Positions 33,772 to 42,085 of a stretch of DNA of 64,000 nucleotides are shown in pieces. The first letter of the stretch is position 1, and each line of letters begins with the position of its first letter. Source of the stretch: Fibrobacter succinogenes (lineage in GTDB: Bacteria > Fibrobacterota > Fibrobacteria > Fibrobacterales > Fibrobacteraceae); NCBI GenBank assembly GCA_902800345.1, contig CADCDO010000020.1:26233-90232 (forward strand). The letters run 5' to 3'. Under the pieces are notes generated by a model. That model saw only the letters and a list, made by a program, of their open reading frames with translations. It was not told the origin of the DNA and did no database searches. The translations under genes and the position numbers were made by a program.

Positions 33772-35010
33772 ATGATGGGTTCAAGAAATTTCAAAAGGTG
33801 GCTGAACGGCTGCCTTTTTTCTATTTTATTGTTTATGAACGATAATTGCATCAACCACGAATACTACATGCGTCCAAGTGACCGCATCCTTGCGCTTATT
33901 CGTAGAATATTCCACAACAATCCGGAATTTCGCCACGATTCCCTGAAACATGTGGCACGTTTTGCCCCGATAATCCCGCTGATGGGGGGGCGCCCGGATT
34001 TGAGCAAGACGCTCAATCGTGTCGTGACTTTTGCCGATGGCAGTAATCCGCTGCATTTCGGTTGTCCGATTGTGCTTGCCGCTGGTGCTAACAAGACGGC
34101 TCTCCGCATTTGCGACTTTGCGAATATGGGCTTTGGCGGCATCTCCGTCGGAACGGCGACTCGCCACGTCCGCGAAGGAAATACGCATAGGCCGCGCATA
34201 GGATTCCTTGAAAAAGACCGTGCAATCCACAATAGCATGGGGCTCAACAACGATGGCGTCGAAACGGTGACACGTCGTGTGGAGGTCCAACTTTCTGCGG
34301 CTCATAGGGCCCACATGTGTGTGGGTGTTTCCGTTGCCGAAACGCCGGGCCTCACCGACGAAAACGAAAAACTCAAGGACATCATCGAAAGTTTCTCCAT
34401 CGCTTACCGCGTGGCGGACTACATCGAAATCAACGTGAGTTGCCCGAATACGGGGGAGAACCGACTCGATCTCGACATGTCGTTTATTGACAAGATTTTC
34501 TCCGAAATCAAAAATTATCGCGATGCGCAAAGCTACCGCAAGGCCGTCTATGCAAAACTCAGCCCGGACATGGCCGAAAGTCATACGGCGACCATCATGG
34601 ATGCGCTTGTGAAGGCTGGAGTGAACGGCGTTGTCATCGGCAACACGTATCCGACAAAGAAACTTTCGGACCTTCCTGTCCACGTGACATATGACAAATT
34701 GACTCCGCTTCGAGCTGATGGCGATTGCGGAGGCATGTCGGGCCGCCCGCTTTACGAGAACATGGTGAAAAACGTCAAGTTTATCCGTGAGCATTATCCA
34801 CAGATGAGCGTGATGGCTTGCGGCGGCATTGACCACGGATACAAGATTTACGACCTCATCAAGCTCGGTGTCGATGCCGTGCAGTGCTATTCCGTGGTGG
34901 CATTCCGCTGGATGGCGGCGCATGCGATGCGTCGTGAATTGCAAGAAGCTCTTTCAAAAGATGGTTACAAGTCTCTCGCAGATTTTGATGACAAAAATCC
35001 GAAACGTTAA
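33772..35010 (+). CDS. pyrD: Dihydroorotate dehydrogenase-like protein
   Basis: 412 residues. Matches the quinone-type (class 2) layout, with an N-terminal helical part, then CPIVLAAGANKTALRI, MGFGGISVGTATRHVREGN, NSMGLNNDGVE, IEINVSCPNTGENR, VVIGNT, GGMSGRPL and MACGGIDHGY. FMN-dependent oxidation of dihydroorotate in pyrimidine synthesis is expected. Odd: the active-site loop reads SCPNT, with the Cys typical of class 1 rather than the class 2 Ser. The start is uncertain: Met at 33772, 33835 or 33868. None has a good Shine-Dalgarno, and 33868 best fits homologues. Its stop overlaps the next start by one base. Confidence 0.85.
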   Translation: MMGSRNFKRWLNGCLFSILLFMNDNCINHEYYMRPSDRILALIRRIFHNNPEFRHDSLKHVARFAPIIPLMGGRPDLSKTLNRVVTFADGSNPLHFGCPIVLAAGANKTALRICDFANMGFGGISVGTATRHVREGNTHRPRIGFLEKDRAIHNSMGLNNDGVETVTRRVEVQLSAAHRAHMCVGVSVAETPGLTDENEKLKDIIESFSIAYRVADYIEINVSCPNTGENRLDLDMSFIDKIFSEIKNYRDAQSYRKAVYAKLSPDMAESHTATIMDALVKAGVNGVVIGNTYPTKKLSDLPVHVTYDKLTPLRADGDCGGMSGRPLYENMVKNVKFIREHYPQMSVMACGGIDHGYKIYDLIKLGVDAVQCYSVVAFRWMAAHAMRRELQEALSKDGYKSLADFDDKNPKR

Positions 35011-35567
35011 TGATGACTCGAAGCGTTAAAATATTTGCTCTTGCGCTTTTGCTCGCTTGTGTCCAGTCTTTCGCTGGATACTTTATCGAACAGGCCTATG
35101 TCGATGAGCCCGCAAAGGATTCTCTTTCGGCGTTTTCGTTTGGCGGCGAGTTGGAGCTCGTCTATTTTTTGAGTTCCATACATCCGGGAATTTTGCTGAG
35201 CGGCGAATACCGTTTCCATAAACATCATTCGGCGGACTTGTTTGGCGTGGCGCTTTTTTCCGGAGATTATTTGGAGATTGGTGCAAACTGGAGATTCTTT
35301 TTCCGAGGAACGCGTGAAGACGATTTCTTGCGTCTTGGAATCTCGATGGTATCCTTCGAGCGTGACGAAAAAAACTATTTTCCGCCGCGCGTGACTGTTG
35401 GCTATGGTCGAGATATCATGTTCTTCAAGAATACGAGTTTCCTATGCCGTCTGGAGCTTGTCGCCAGTTATATTATTGGTAAGGCGCTTGCCGAAAAGGA
35501 TGGCGAACTTTTCAATCGTGAAGCTCATTTTACGGCTGCACTCAATATTGGTTTTTATCTATTTTAA
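35010..35567 (+). CDS. Probable outer-membrane beta-barrel protein
   Basis: 185 residues. Signal peptide (MMTRSVKIFALALLLACVQS, cleavage near FAG), then alternating amphipathic strands with aromatic girdle residues (GGELELVYFL, LSGEYRFHK, LEIGANWRFFF). The C-terminus ends in aromatic FYLF, as in many outer-membrane barrels. No named family recognised. The start overlaps the pyrD stop (TAATG), so it is translated from the same message. A porin-like or structural role is inference. Confidence 0.65.
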   Translation: MMTRSVKIFALALLLACVQSFAGYFIEQAYVDEPAKDSLSAFSFGGELELVYFLSSIHPGILLSGEYRFHKHHSADLFGVALFSGDYLEIGANWRFFFRGTREDDFLRLGISMVSFERDEKNYFPPRVTVGYGRDIMFFKNTSFLCRLELVASYIIGKALAEKDGELFNREAHFTAALNIGFYLF

Positions 35568-35584
35568 ATTAGGAAGGTTCAATT

Positions 35585-36352
35585 TTGAAAATGATGATTC
35601 GTTCTGTTCTCGCTCTTTCGTTCCTTGCCGTTTCTGCATTTGCGGGGCCGTGGCTTGGACTTACGTACAAGAAGTCCCTTTACGACAACCATCTTGCGCT
35701 TCTCGTTTCCGGGGTGCATCCTGAATCGGGCTGCCTTGCGGCGGGTATCGTTTCTGGCGACCTGGTCATCGGATTTGGTGGAAAGGAACTTGTCAACGTG
35801 GCTCAAATCCAGGAAGTGCTGAAGAATGCGTCTGTGGGCACGAACGTCGATATCGAAATTTTCCGCGACGGCAAGCGCATCCCGCTTACGGTAGCGCTTA
35901 CGGAACGTCCGGACGACATCTCCAGCCTCACGGGATCCGCTATTGGCAGCAAGATGGCTTCGTTTGGCAAGAATTTCTACAAGAACGGCGAAAAGAGACA
36001 GGATGCTCCGAAGGCGACACTTTTGGATTTCTGGGCGACCTGGTGCGGACCGTGCCGCCAGACGCTCCCCGTTCTTGAACAAATGTACAACAAGTATGCC
36101 AGCCAAGGCCTAGAAGTCATCGGCATTTCTTCCGAACAAAAGAATACGCTCCTTTCGTTCTACAAGAAGCAGCATGCCTCTCCGTATCCGCTTTACCGTG
36201 ATGCCGATCAGGGACTCTGGCGCCGTTATGGAATCCATGCGGTTCCGACGCTCATGCTGCTCGACGCTAACGGTTACATCAAACGCGTCTGGAGCGGAGC
36301 CCCGAGCTTTGAAATGCTCGAGAAACTCGTCCTCGAAGTGATGGAAAAGTAG
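35585..36352 (+). CDS. Exported PDZ-thioredoxin fusion protein (TlpA-like)
   Basis: 255 residues. AGGAAGG at 35571-35577 sits seven bases before a TTG at 35585 and thirteen before the ATG at 35591, so the TTG start is favoured. After a signal peptide (LALSFLAVSAFAG) there is a PDZ domain (VSGVHPESGCLAAGIVSGDL, then ELVNVAQIQEVL; about 40-110). A TlpA/ResA-type thioredoxin domain follows (about 130-255) with FWATWCGPCRQ and the cis-Pro AVPTLML. It acts in the periplasm as a disulphide reductase. The PDZ may recruit substrates. End of the pyrD transcript. Confidence 0.9.
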   Translation: MKMMIRSVLALSFLAVSAFAGPWLGLTYKKSLYDNHLALLVSGVHPESGCLAAGIVSGDLVIGFGGKELVNVAQIQEVLKNASVGTNVDIEIFRDGKRIPLTVALTERPDDISSLTGSAIGSKMASFGKNFYKNGEKRQDAPKATLLDFWATWCGPCRQTLPVLEQMYNKYASQGLEVIGISSEQKNTLLSFYKKQHASPYPLYRDADQGLWRRYGIHAVPTLMLLDANGYIKRVWSGAPSFEMLEKLVLEVMEK

Positions 36353-36366
36353 GCGGTAGGTACGTT

Positions 36367-36388
36367 GATACCTTTTTAGGTATCCTTT
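36367..36388 (+). terminator. Weak terminator-like hairpin after the TlpA-like gene
   Basis: GATACC (36367-36372) pairs with GGTATC (36379-36384), then CTTTTG. The stem is only 6 bp. Confidence 0.45.
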
Positions 36389-36410
36389 TGACACTTAAGT
36401 CCAAATAAAT

Positions 36411-36434
36411 AAAAAGCCCACGAATACGTGGGCA
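36411..36434 (-). terminator. Terminator of the minus-strand lipoprotein gene
   Basis: GCCCACG and CGTGGGC around a 4-base loop; on the minus strand it is followed by TTTTTATTT. Confidence 0.75.
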
Positions 36435-36500
36435 TAGCATTATCAAGGGATGCTCAGGGTAAAACATCCAACCCCTCTTTGGGAGGATGACTGTAAAATC

Positions 36501-36528
36501 CTTATTGCCTAATCCCTAAAACCTAAAA
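36501..36528. repeat. Heptad array, four units
   Basis: CTTATTG CCTAATC CCTAAAA CCTAAAA in 7-base register, just downstream of the minus-strand gene that ends at 36537. Confidence 0.55.
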
Positions 36529-36536
36529 ACCAACAA

Positions 36537-36914
36537 TTATTCGTAGCTGGCCTTGGCTTCGGACTGCGCCTTGAAAATCTGGTCGTATTCGTCTTTCGAG
36601 ATTCTCTTGTAGCCCGTTATGATCTTGCCGGATTCGTCTTCGCCGAATTCATAGTAGGCGGAGTCACCCTTGACTCTCATCAAAATGTCCATGTCGAGGG
36701 AGTTCTTTCCGCGGAGAGCGCCGTTTTCGAACTTGGCTTTGAGGTCGCCGTTCACGTTCCTGATGGTAAAGTCAACGTTGTTTTCTGTGAAAACTTCGAA
36801 AATCATGTCGGCTTCGCCTTTCCAGTAACCTGCAAATTCAGGCTTTTCTGTGCTGCAACCGAAGAAAGTGAAAGAAGAAAGAAGAAGTGCTGATAGAAAA
36901 ATTTTTGTTTTCAT
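36537..36914 (-). CDS. Small lipoprotein, unknown function
   Basis: 125 residues. Signal peptide with lipobox FFGC followed by STEKPEFAGYWKGEADM. The mature part is a short beta-rich domain of about 100 residues (FTIRNVNGDLKAKFENG, KGDSAYYEFGEDE) reminiscent of small lipocalin-like lipoproteins; no family is certain. A terminator follows at 36411-36434. It is transcribed separately from the tilS operon upstream, from which it is 65 bases apart. Confidence 0.7.
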   Translation of the reverse strand: MKTKIFLSALLLSSFTFFGCSTEKPEFAGYWKGEADMIFEVFTENNVDFTIRNVNGDLKAKFENGALRGKNSLDMDILMRVKGDSAYYEFGEDESGKIITGYKRISKDEYDQIFKAQSEAKASYE

Positions 36915-36979
36915 GTTCTTAAATTAGTTTTTTTTTCGCTGTTGGGTTAGTGAATAAATGTAATGATGTTTTAACGCGG

Positions 36980-38200
36980 CTATTTGCAGCACCGGAACCC
37001 GACGCTCGGGTATTGGTTTTGCGGGTAGAAGCTGAATTTGCTTTCGGAGCATCGGCTTTCGTTGTTGGTGTTCCATGCGCCGCCGGCCACCAGGTATTTG
37101 TCCGGGTGCTGCTTGCTTGTCGAGGAAGTCCATTCCCAGAGGTTGCCGTTCATGTCGTACATGCCCCACCAGCTACGGCATTGAGTTTTGCGTCCGCTCC
37201 GCTTTGCCGATTTTGTGTTGGTGTTGCACTTGTTCTGCTTGTAACTGTTGCCGTAGGAGTACTTGAACCCGTCTTTGCCACGGCAGGCCGCCTGCCATTC
37301 ATCGATGGTGCAGAGGTGCTTGCCTTCTTTTTTACAGATGTTTGCGGCTTCTTCTTGCGAGACCATGTCCTTCGGCGTTGCGTCCGGCTGGTTCGGGTAT
37401 TCGTAAGCATCGACGCAGACGGTTTTTGCGCCCACGGGGACGGGGTAGGCGTTCTTTCCGCAGACGTTGTCCGATGCCATGTCGTATTTAGTTTCTTCCC
37501 AGGCGGTACGGTTCCCGACGGAATCGGCCGCGTAGAAGAATACGGAGCCGGTCTTGTTGTAGTCGATGGGCTTGCTTGCGTCTTGCGGGGATAGCGTGTC
37601 ACCGATGGAGACGAATGTCTTGCATTTGATTTCGTCACACTTGACCTTGAGCTTTATGGGCTCATAGTAGCGTCCGGGGGGCGGCGTGATTTCAGCGGTC
37701 GGCGGTACCTTGTCCGAATTGCGGAGAGAGTCTGCGATTCGGGCCTTGTTCAAGGAATCCTGCCTGGCCTTGTCGATTGCGGCAAGCGAATCGGCGATGT
37801 GAGCGATGCTATCCCTGCGGGCCTTGCGTACGGCACGGATGCTGTCACGGACGTGACGGAGGCTGTCTTCGTTGACTCCCGGTTTTAGATTCGCAAGTGA
37901 ATCGGCAGTGCGCAGGCTGTCTGCACGGCGCAGACTGTCGGCAATTCTTGCTTCTTCGAGAGCCTTCAAACTATCCGCCTTGGCTTGTTCCAACAGGCGG
38001 AGGCTGTCGAGAATCTGCTGCTGGCGGAGTGCAAGTTCCGAAAGTTTCTGTTCTTCAATAGCCTGCTGCTTGATCTTGTTCAGTTGGCACTGCACAATAA
38101 ACAGGCACATGAGCAAAAGGAACATCAAAATCAAGATGATGAGGTTGCGTTTCCCGTTCTTCTTTTTCTGCGGTTCTGTGGACTTGTTTGCTTTTTCCAT
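36980..38200 (-). CDS. Membrane-anchored protein with C-terminal SUMF1-like (FGE) domain
   Basis: 406 residues. One N-terminal transmembrane helix (LIILILMFLLLMCLFIVQC, about 25-43). Then a long helical, probably coiled-coil stalk of ADSLRRADSLRTADSL-type repeats (about 50-165), a beta-sandwich-like stretch (VKCDEIKCKTFVSIG) and a C-terminal formylglycine-generating-enzyme-like domain (about 265-406). That domain has VCVDAYEYPN, CTIDEWQAACRG, MYDMNGNLWEW and the ending YPSVGFRCCK. SUMF1-fold proteins include true FGE and many non-catalytic relatives; activity is unknown. Last gene of the tilS operon, 15 bases after cdaA. Confidence 0.8.
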   Translation of the reverse strand: MEKANKSTEPQKKKNGKRNLIILILMFLLLMCLFIVQCQLNKIKQQAIEEQKLSELALRQQQILDSLRLLEQAKADSLKALEEARIADSLRRADSLRTADSLANLKPGVNEDSLRHVRDSIRAVRKARRDSIAHIADSLAAIDKARQDSLNKARIADSLRNSDKVPPTAEITPPPGRYYEPIKLKVKCDEIKCKTFVSIGDTLSPQDASKPIDYNKTGSVFFYAADSVGNRTAWEETKYDMASDNVCGKNAYPVPVGAKTVCVDAYEYPNQPDATPKDMVSQEEAANICKKEGKHLCTIDEWQAACRGKDGFKYSYGNSYKQNKCNTNTKSAKRSGRKTQCRSWWGMYDMNGNLWEWTSSTSKQHPDKYLVAGGAWNTNNESRCSESKFSFYPQNQYPSVGFRCCK

Positions 38201-38215
38201 AAACTTTCCTAGATC

Positions 38216-39058
38216 TTAATTTTCTGCGGCTTCATTTTCGCTTTCGCTCGGTTCTTCGTCGATGACTTCGTTGAAGAGTTCGTGCCAGTGGCGGAAAATT
38301 TCTGCCTTGAGTTCTTTGGGCGTGAGACCGCGTCTCAGGTTGTTCCTGTAGGCGGTCGAAATTTTACCAGTTTCTTCGGAGACGATGATGATGAGCGCGT
38401 CGCTTTCGGCGGCGAGAGCCTTTGCTGCGCGGTGGCGCATGCCGTATCCGGCGTCTCCTTCGACGTTGCCGGTGGGCATGGGGAGAATGCAACCTGCGGC
38501 GACTATCGATTTGCAGTTGAGGATGACTGCGCCGTCATGCAAGGCTGAATTCGGGAAAAACAGAGCACGCAAAAGCCTGGAACTTATCCTTGCGTCGAGA
38601 AGCTCGCCCGTGTCGGCATAGTTCTTGAGTCCGACTCGCTTTTCGAGCACGATGAGCGCGCCGGTTTTCGTCTTTGCCAAATCCTGGACGGCGCTGCAAA
38701 TTTTTTGTGCGACATCGTCGAGACCGCTTGCATGGAAGAGAATGTTGCGCAAATCGACTTTACTTACGCTTTGACCGATACGTGTCAATGCACTTCGGAT
38801 TTCGGGCTGGAACAAAATGACCACCGCGATAATTCCGAGCGTGGCGAGGTTACTCAACATCCACACAAGCGTGTGCAGTTCCCACCACTGCGCGATAAGC
38901 CATGCGAGAATGAGCAAAAACGAACCGAAAATCATCTGTGCCGCACGCGTTCCGCGGAACAGCAAGAAGATGTAGTAAAGAATAACCGATATGAGGAGAA
39001 TGTCCAGAATGTCGGCCATTCGAACATCGATGATGTTGAATAACTTAAACAGGGTCAT
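38216..39058 (-). CDS. cdaA: Diadenylate cyclase CdaA
   Basis: 280 residues. Makes the second messenger c-di-AMP from two ATP. Three N-terminal transmembrane helices (about 15-85), then a DAC domain with the catalytic HDGAVI (DGA at 175-177) and GYGMRHRAAKAL (RHR at 208-210). An acidic tail follows. It overlaps folP by 14 bases. c-di-AMP usually controls osmolyte and potassium transport and wall homeostasis. A later Met (residue 14) is an alternative start. Confidence 0.95.
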   Translation of the reverse strand: MTLFKLFNIIDVRMADILDILLISVILYYIFLLFRGTRAAQMIFGSFLLILAWLIAQWWELHTLVWMLSNLATLGIIAVVILFQPEIRSALTRIGQSVSKVDLRNILFHASGLDDVAQKICSAVQDLAKTKTGALIVLEKRVGLKNYADTGELLDARISSRLLRALFFPNSALHDGAVILNCKSIVAAGCILPMPTGNVEGDAGYGMRHRAAKALAAESDALIIIVSEETGKISTAYRNNLRRGLTPKELKAEIFRHWHELFNEVIDEEPSESENEAAEN

Positions 39059-39959
39059 GGGACTTCAATGCCTCCAAATACAATAGAGATTCTTTTGCTT
39101 CGCGAACATCGTGGACGCGGATGACGCTTGCGCCGCCGAGGGCCGCGACAATACCTGCCGTCACCGTCGGGATAAGTCTGTCGCTTGTTTCGAGCCCAGG
39201 CATCTTACCAATATAAGATTTTCTTGACGAGCCAATCAAAACAGGGTAGCCGTCCTTGAGCATGACATCGACCGATTTCATCAAGTCTATGTTGTCTTGG
39301 ACGGTCTTTCCGAAACCGATTCCCGGATCGATACAGATGCGTTCCTTTTCGACGCCGGCATCGAGGAGTTTCTGCACCTGGGCCAATAGCTCTTCTTGCA
39401 CTTCTTGGACGACGTTCGTGTAGGGCTTGAAATCCTGCTGCATCGTCCCGAAGTTTCCGCGCATGTGGTTCAGGACTACGCTTGCCTTTGTGCGGGCGAC
39501 CGTCGCGATCATGTCGGGATCCATCATGCAGGCGCTGATGTCGTTGATGATGTGGGCGCCTAAATTCATGCATTGTTCGGCGACTTTCGCCTTGACGGTA
39601 TCGACCGAGATGTAGAACTTGCGGAATCCCGGATTGTCGAGGTCTTCTGAAATCGTCGCTGTTTGCGCGAGCGCTTCGACGACCGGGCAAACGCGGTCAA
39701 GTTCTTCTTGGAGGCTGACAGGCGCACTTCCCGGACGGCTGCTTTCTCCACCAATATCCAAAATAACGGCACCTTGTTCCACCAAAGTAATTGCATGCTC
39801 GTAAGCGGCTTCGGGCGTGTTATGCTTTCCTCCATCGAAAAAACTGTCCGGGGTAACGTTTACGATACCCATGACAAGCGGCATCCTCGAAGCTGGAATG
39901 ATGTCGTTTCCAATTTTCCAAGGAATAGCGCGTGTTGATTCAAGTAAAGTACGGAGCAT
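39045..39959 (-). CDS. folP: Dihydropteroate synthase
   Basis: 304 residues. Joins p-aminobenzoate to the pterin pyrophosphate in folate synthesis; target of sulfonamides. Signature motifs: MGIVNVTPDSFFDGG, ILDIGGESSRPG, INDISACMMDPDM, then ICIDPGIGFGKTVQDN, LIGSSRKSYIG and IRVHDVRE at the end. It lies 17 bases after ftsH and overlaps cdaA. The ftsH-folP-cdaA order is common in bacteria. Confidence 0.96.
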   Translation of the reverse strand: MLRTLLESTRAIPWKIGNDIIPASRMPLVMGIVNVTPDSFFDGGKHNTPEAAYEHAITLVEQGAVILDIGGESSRPGSAPVSLQEELDRVCPVVEALAQTATISEDLDNPGFRKFYISVDTVKAKVAEQCMNLGAHIINDISACMMDPDMIATVARTKASVVLNHMRGNFGTMQQDFKPYTNVVQEVQEELLAQVQKLLDAGVEKERICIDPGIGFGKTVQDNIDLMKSVDVMLKDGYPVLIGSSRKSYIGKMPGLETSDRLIPTVTAGIVAALGGASVIRVHDVREAKESLLYLEALKSHDPV

Positions 39960-39976
39960 AGTTACGGAGCGTTCTT

Positions 39977-42085
39977 TTATTGTTGGTCGGATTCTTTGAC
40001 GGAATTGGTTGCCGTCTCGTTGCCTGTGACGGTGGGGGCGGGTGCCGGCTGCACGTCGGCAATCGGTGCTACCGGAGGCGGGTTACCCGGGTCCGGCGGC
40101 GGAGTGTTTTCTTCTTCGCGCTTTTTCGCAAGTTCTTCCATGGCCTGGTACTGGCGGCTCTTCTTTGTTCCAGTGAGCTTTTCGCCAGCCATGACCTTGT
40201 CGATTTCTTCGCGGTCCAAAACTTCAAATTCGAACAGCGCTTCGGCGAGGTCGATAAGCTTGTCTTTGTTCTCTTCGAGGAGCTTGCGTGCGGCCTGATC
40301 CATGCGCTTGATCAAGTTGTTGATGGCGTTGTCAATCTTTTCGGCCATCATCTCGGACATTTCCTTGGGCTTGGAAATCTCGCGTCCGAGGAACACTTCG
40401 CCATCGGCACGGCTGTAGCAGACCGGTCCAATCTCTTCGTCGAAACCCCATTCAGTCACCATCTTGCGGGCCAGTTCTGTGGCACGCTGGATATCGTTAC
40501 TTGCACCCGTACTCTGGTGGTTGAAGAAGATGAGTTCGGCGAGACGGCCGGACATCATGATCATGATGCGTTCCTCGGCGTATTCGCGGCTATAGCTCAC
40601 CTGGTCGCGTTCTGGCAAACTCATGGTCACACCGAGAGCGCGTCCGCGGGGGATAATCGTAATCTTGTGGAGCGGGTCGCTGTGTTTGCACAGGAGAGTC
40701 ATCAATGCGTGGCCCGCTTCGTGGTAGGCCGTGTGGCGCTTTTCTTCGTCGGTCATCAGGAGCGTGCGGCGCTCGGCACCCATGCTGAGCTTGTCGCGGG
40801 CTTCTTCGAAGTCGAGCATCGTCACTTTCTTGTTGTTGAACCTTGCGGCGAGGAGCGCTGCTTCGTTCACCAGGTTTTCAAGGTCCGCACCGGCAAGTCC
40901 CGGCGTCCCCTTGGCGACAGCCTTCACGTCAACATCCGGTGCGAGAGGCACCTTGCGTTTTTTCAGGTGAACCTTCAAAATTTCTTCGCGGCCCTTGAGG
41001 TCGGGGAGTCCCACCACAATCTGGCGGTCAAAGCGCCCCGGACGCAACAGCGCCTTGTCGAGAACATCGGGGCGGTTTGTCGCAGCAATCAAGATGACGC
41101 CTTCGTTGGCGGTAAAGCCGTCCATCTCGACGAGCAACTGGTTCAAGGTCTGTTCGCGTTCGTCGTGACCGCCACCGAGACCCGCACCACGCTGGCGGCC
41201 TACGGCATCGATTTCGTCGATGAACAAAATGCACGGAGCGTTTTTCTTGCCTGTTTCAAACAAGTCACGTACGCGGCTTGCGCCCACACCCACGAACATT
41301 TCTACGAAATCCGAACCCGACATGCTGAAGAACGGCACGCCCGCTTCGCCAGCGACTGCGCGGGCGAGAAGCGTCTTACCCGTACCCGGAGGGCCAACAA
41401 GGAGCGCACCCTTCGGAATGCGACCGCCCAAAGCATCGTACTTTTTCGGGTCCTTCAAAAATTCGACGAGTTCCTGCAGGTCCTGCTTCGCTTCGTCGCA
41501 ACCGGCGACATCGTTGAACGTCGTCTTCTTTTGGGCGTTCAGCTGCTTCACCTGGCTCTTGCCAAACGAGAACGGGCTCTTTCCGCCACCGCCCATCTGA
41601 CGAGTCATCATGATGTAGAAGAACGCAATCAGCAAAATGGCCGGGAGGAATGCAATCAAAGTGTCGAGCCAAGTGGTCGATTCGTGGATGACCTTGACCT
41701 TGACTCCCTTGAATGTTTCCCATGCCGAAATCTGTTCGTTCGAAATTTCGAGCATGTGGCTCTTGAAATGCTTGGTGTTCACGTCACCGCTTGCGCGCGT
41801 AAATCTGGCCAGAGCGCTCCTGTTCTTTTTCGCCTCGGCAATTTCTTCCGGGGTCATTTTGTAAGCGCCTTCGATAATCACGCCATCGGGAGTTTTTTGC
41901 AGCGTAAGTTCGGTGATGACCTTCGCGGAATCGCCCATCATCGCCAAAAATTCAGTACGGGTAATATCTTTTTCGGAATCCTTTGCTGTCATGGGGAACA
42001 TGACAAAAAGCATGAGGAGCATGATGAGAACAATGATGAAATTTCTGTTCTTGAAAGGGGCTGTAGGCTTCTTAGGTTGATTCAT
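39977..42085 (-). CDS. ftsH: ATP-dependent zinc metalloprotease FtsH
   Basis: 702 residues. Membrane-bound AAA protease for quality control. Two transmembrane helices (about 15-31 and 140-160) flank a periplasmic domain. Walker A GPPGTGKT is at 231-238, [12 protein letters not shown] near 285-296, the second region of homology [19 protein letters not shown] follows, and the zinc motif HEAGH is at 455-459. The C-terminal 50 residues are Pro-rich ([13 protein letters not shown]), longer than usual. The start overlaps the tilS stop by 14 bases. Confidence 0.97.
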   Translation of the reverse strand: MNQPKKPTAPFKNRNFIIVLIMLLMLFVMFPMTAKDSEKDITRTEFLAMMGDSAKVITELTLQKTPDGVIIEGAYKMTPEEIAEAKKNRSALARFTRASGDVNTKHFKSHMLEISNEQISAWETFKGVKVKVIHESTTWLDTLIAFLPAILLIAFFYIMMTRQMGGGGKSPFSFGKSQVKQLNAQKKTTFNDVAGCDEAKQDLQELVEFLKDPKKYDALGGRIPKGALLVGPPGTGKTLLARAVAGEAGVPFFSMSGSDFVEMFVGVGASRVRDLFETGKKNAPCILFIDEIDAVGRQRGAGLGGGHDEREQTLNQLLVEMDGFTANEGVILIAATNRPDVLDKALLRPGRFDRQIVVGLPDLKGREEILKVHLKKRKVPLAPDVDVKAVAKGTPGLAGADLENLVNEAALLAARFNNKKVTMLDFEEARDKLSMGAERRTLLMTDEEKRHTAYHEAGHALMTLLCKHSDPLHKITIIPRGRALGVTMSLPERDQVSYSREYAEERIMIMMSGRLAELIFFNHQSTGASNDIQRATELARKMVTEWGFDEEIGPVCYSRADGEVFLGREISKPKEMSEMMAEKIDNAINNLIKRMDQAARKLLEENKDKLIDLAEALFEFEVLDREEIDKVMAGEKLTGTKKSRQYQAMEELAKKREEENTPPPDPGNPPPVAPIADVQPAPAPTVTGNETATNSVKESDQQ

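Noticed and set aside
33826..34944. 372-codon minus-strand frame opposite pyrD
   Set aside because: Antisense shadow; the plus-strand protein has complete FMN enzyme motifs.
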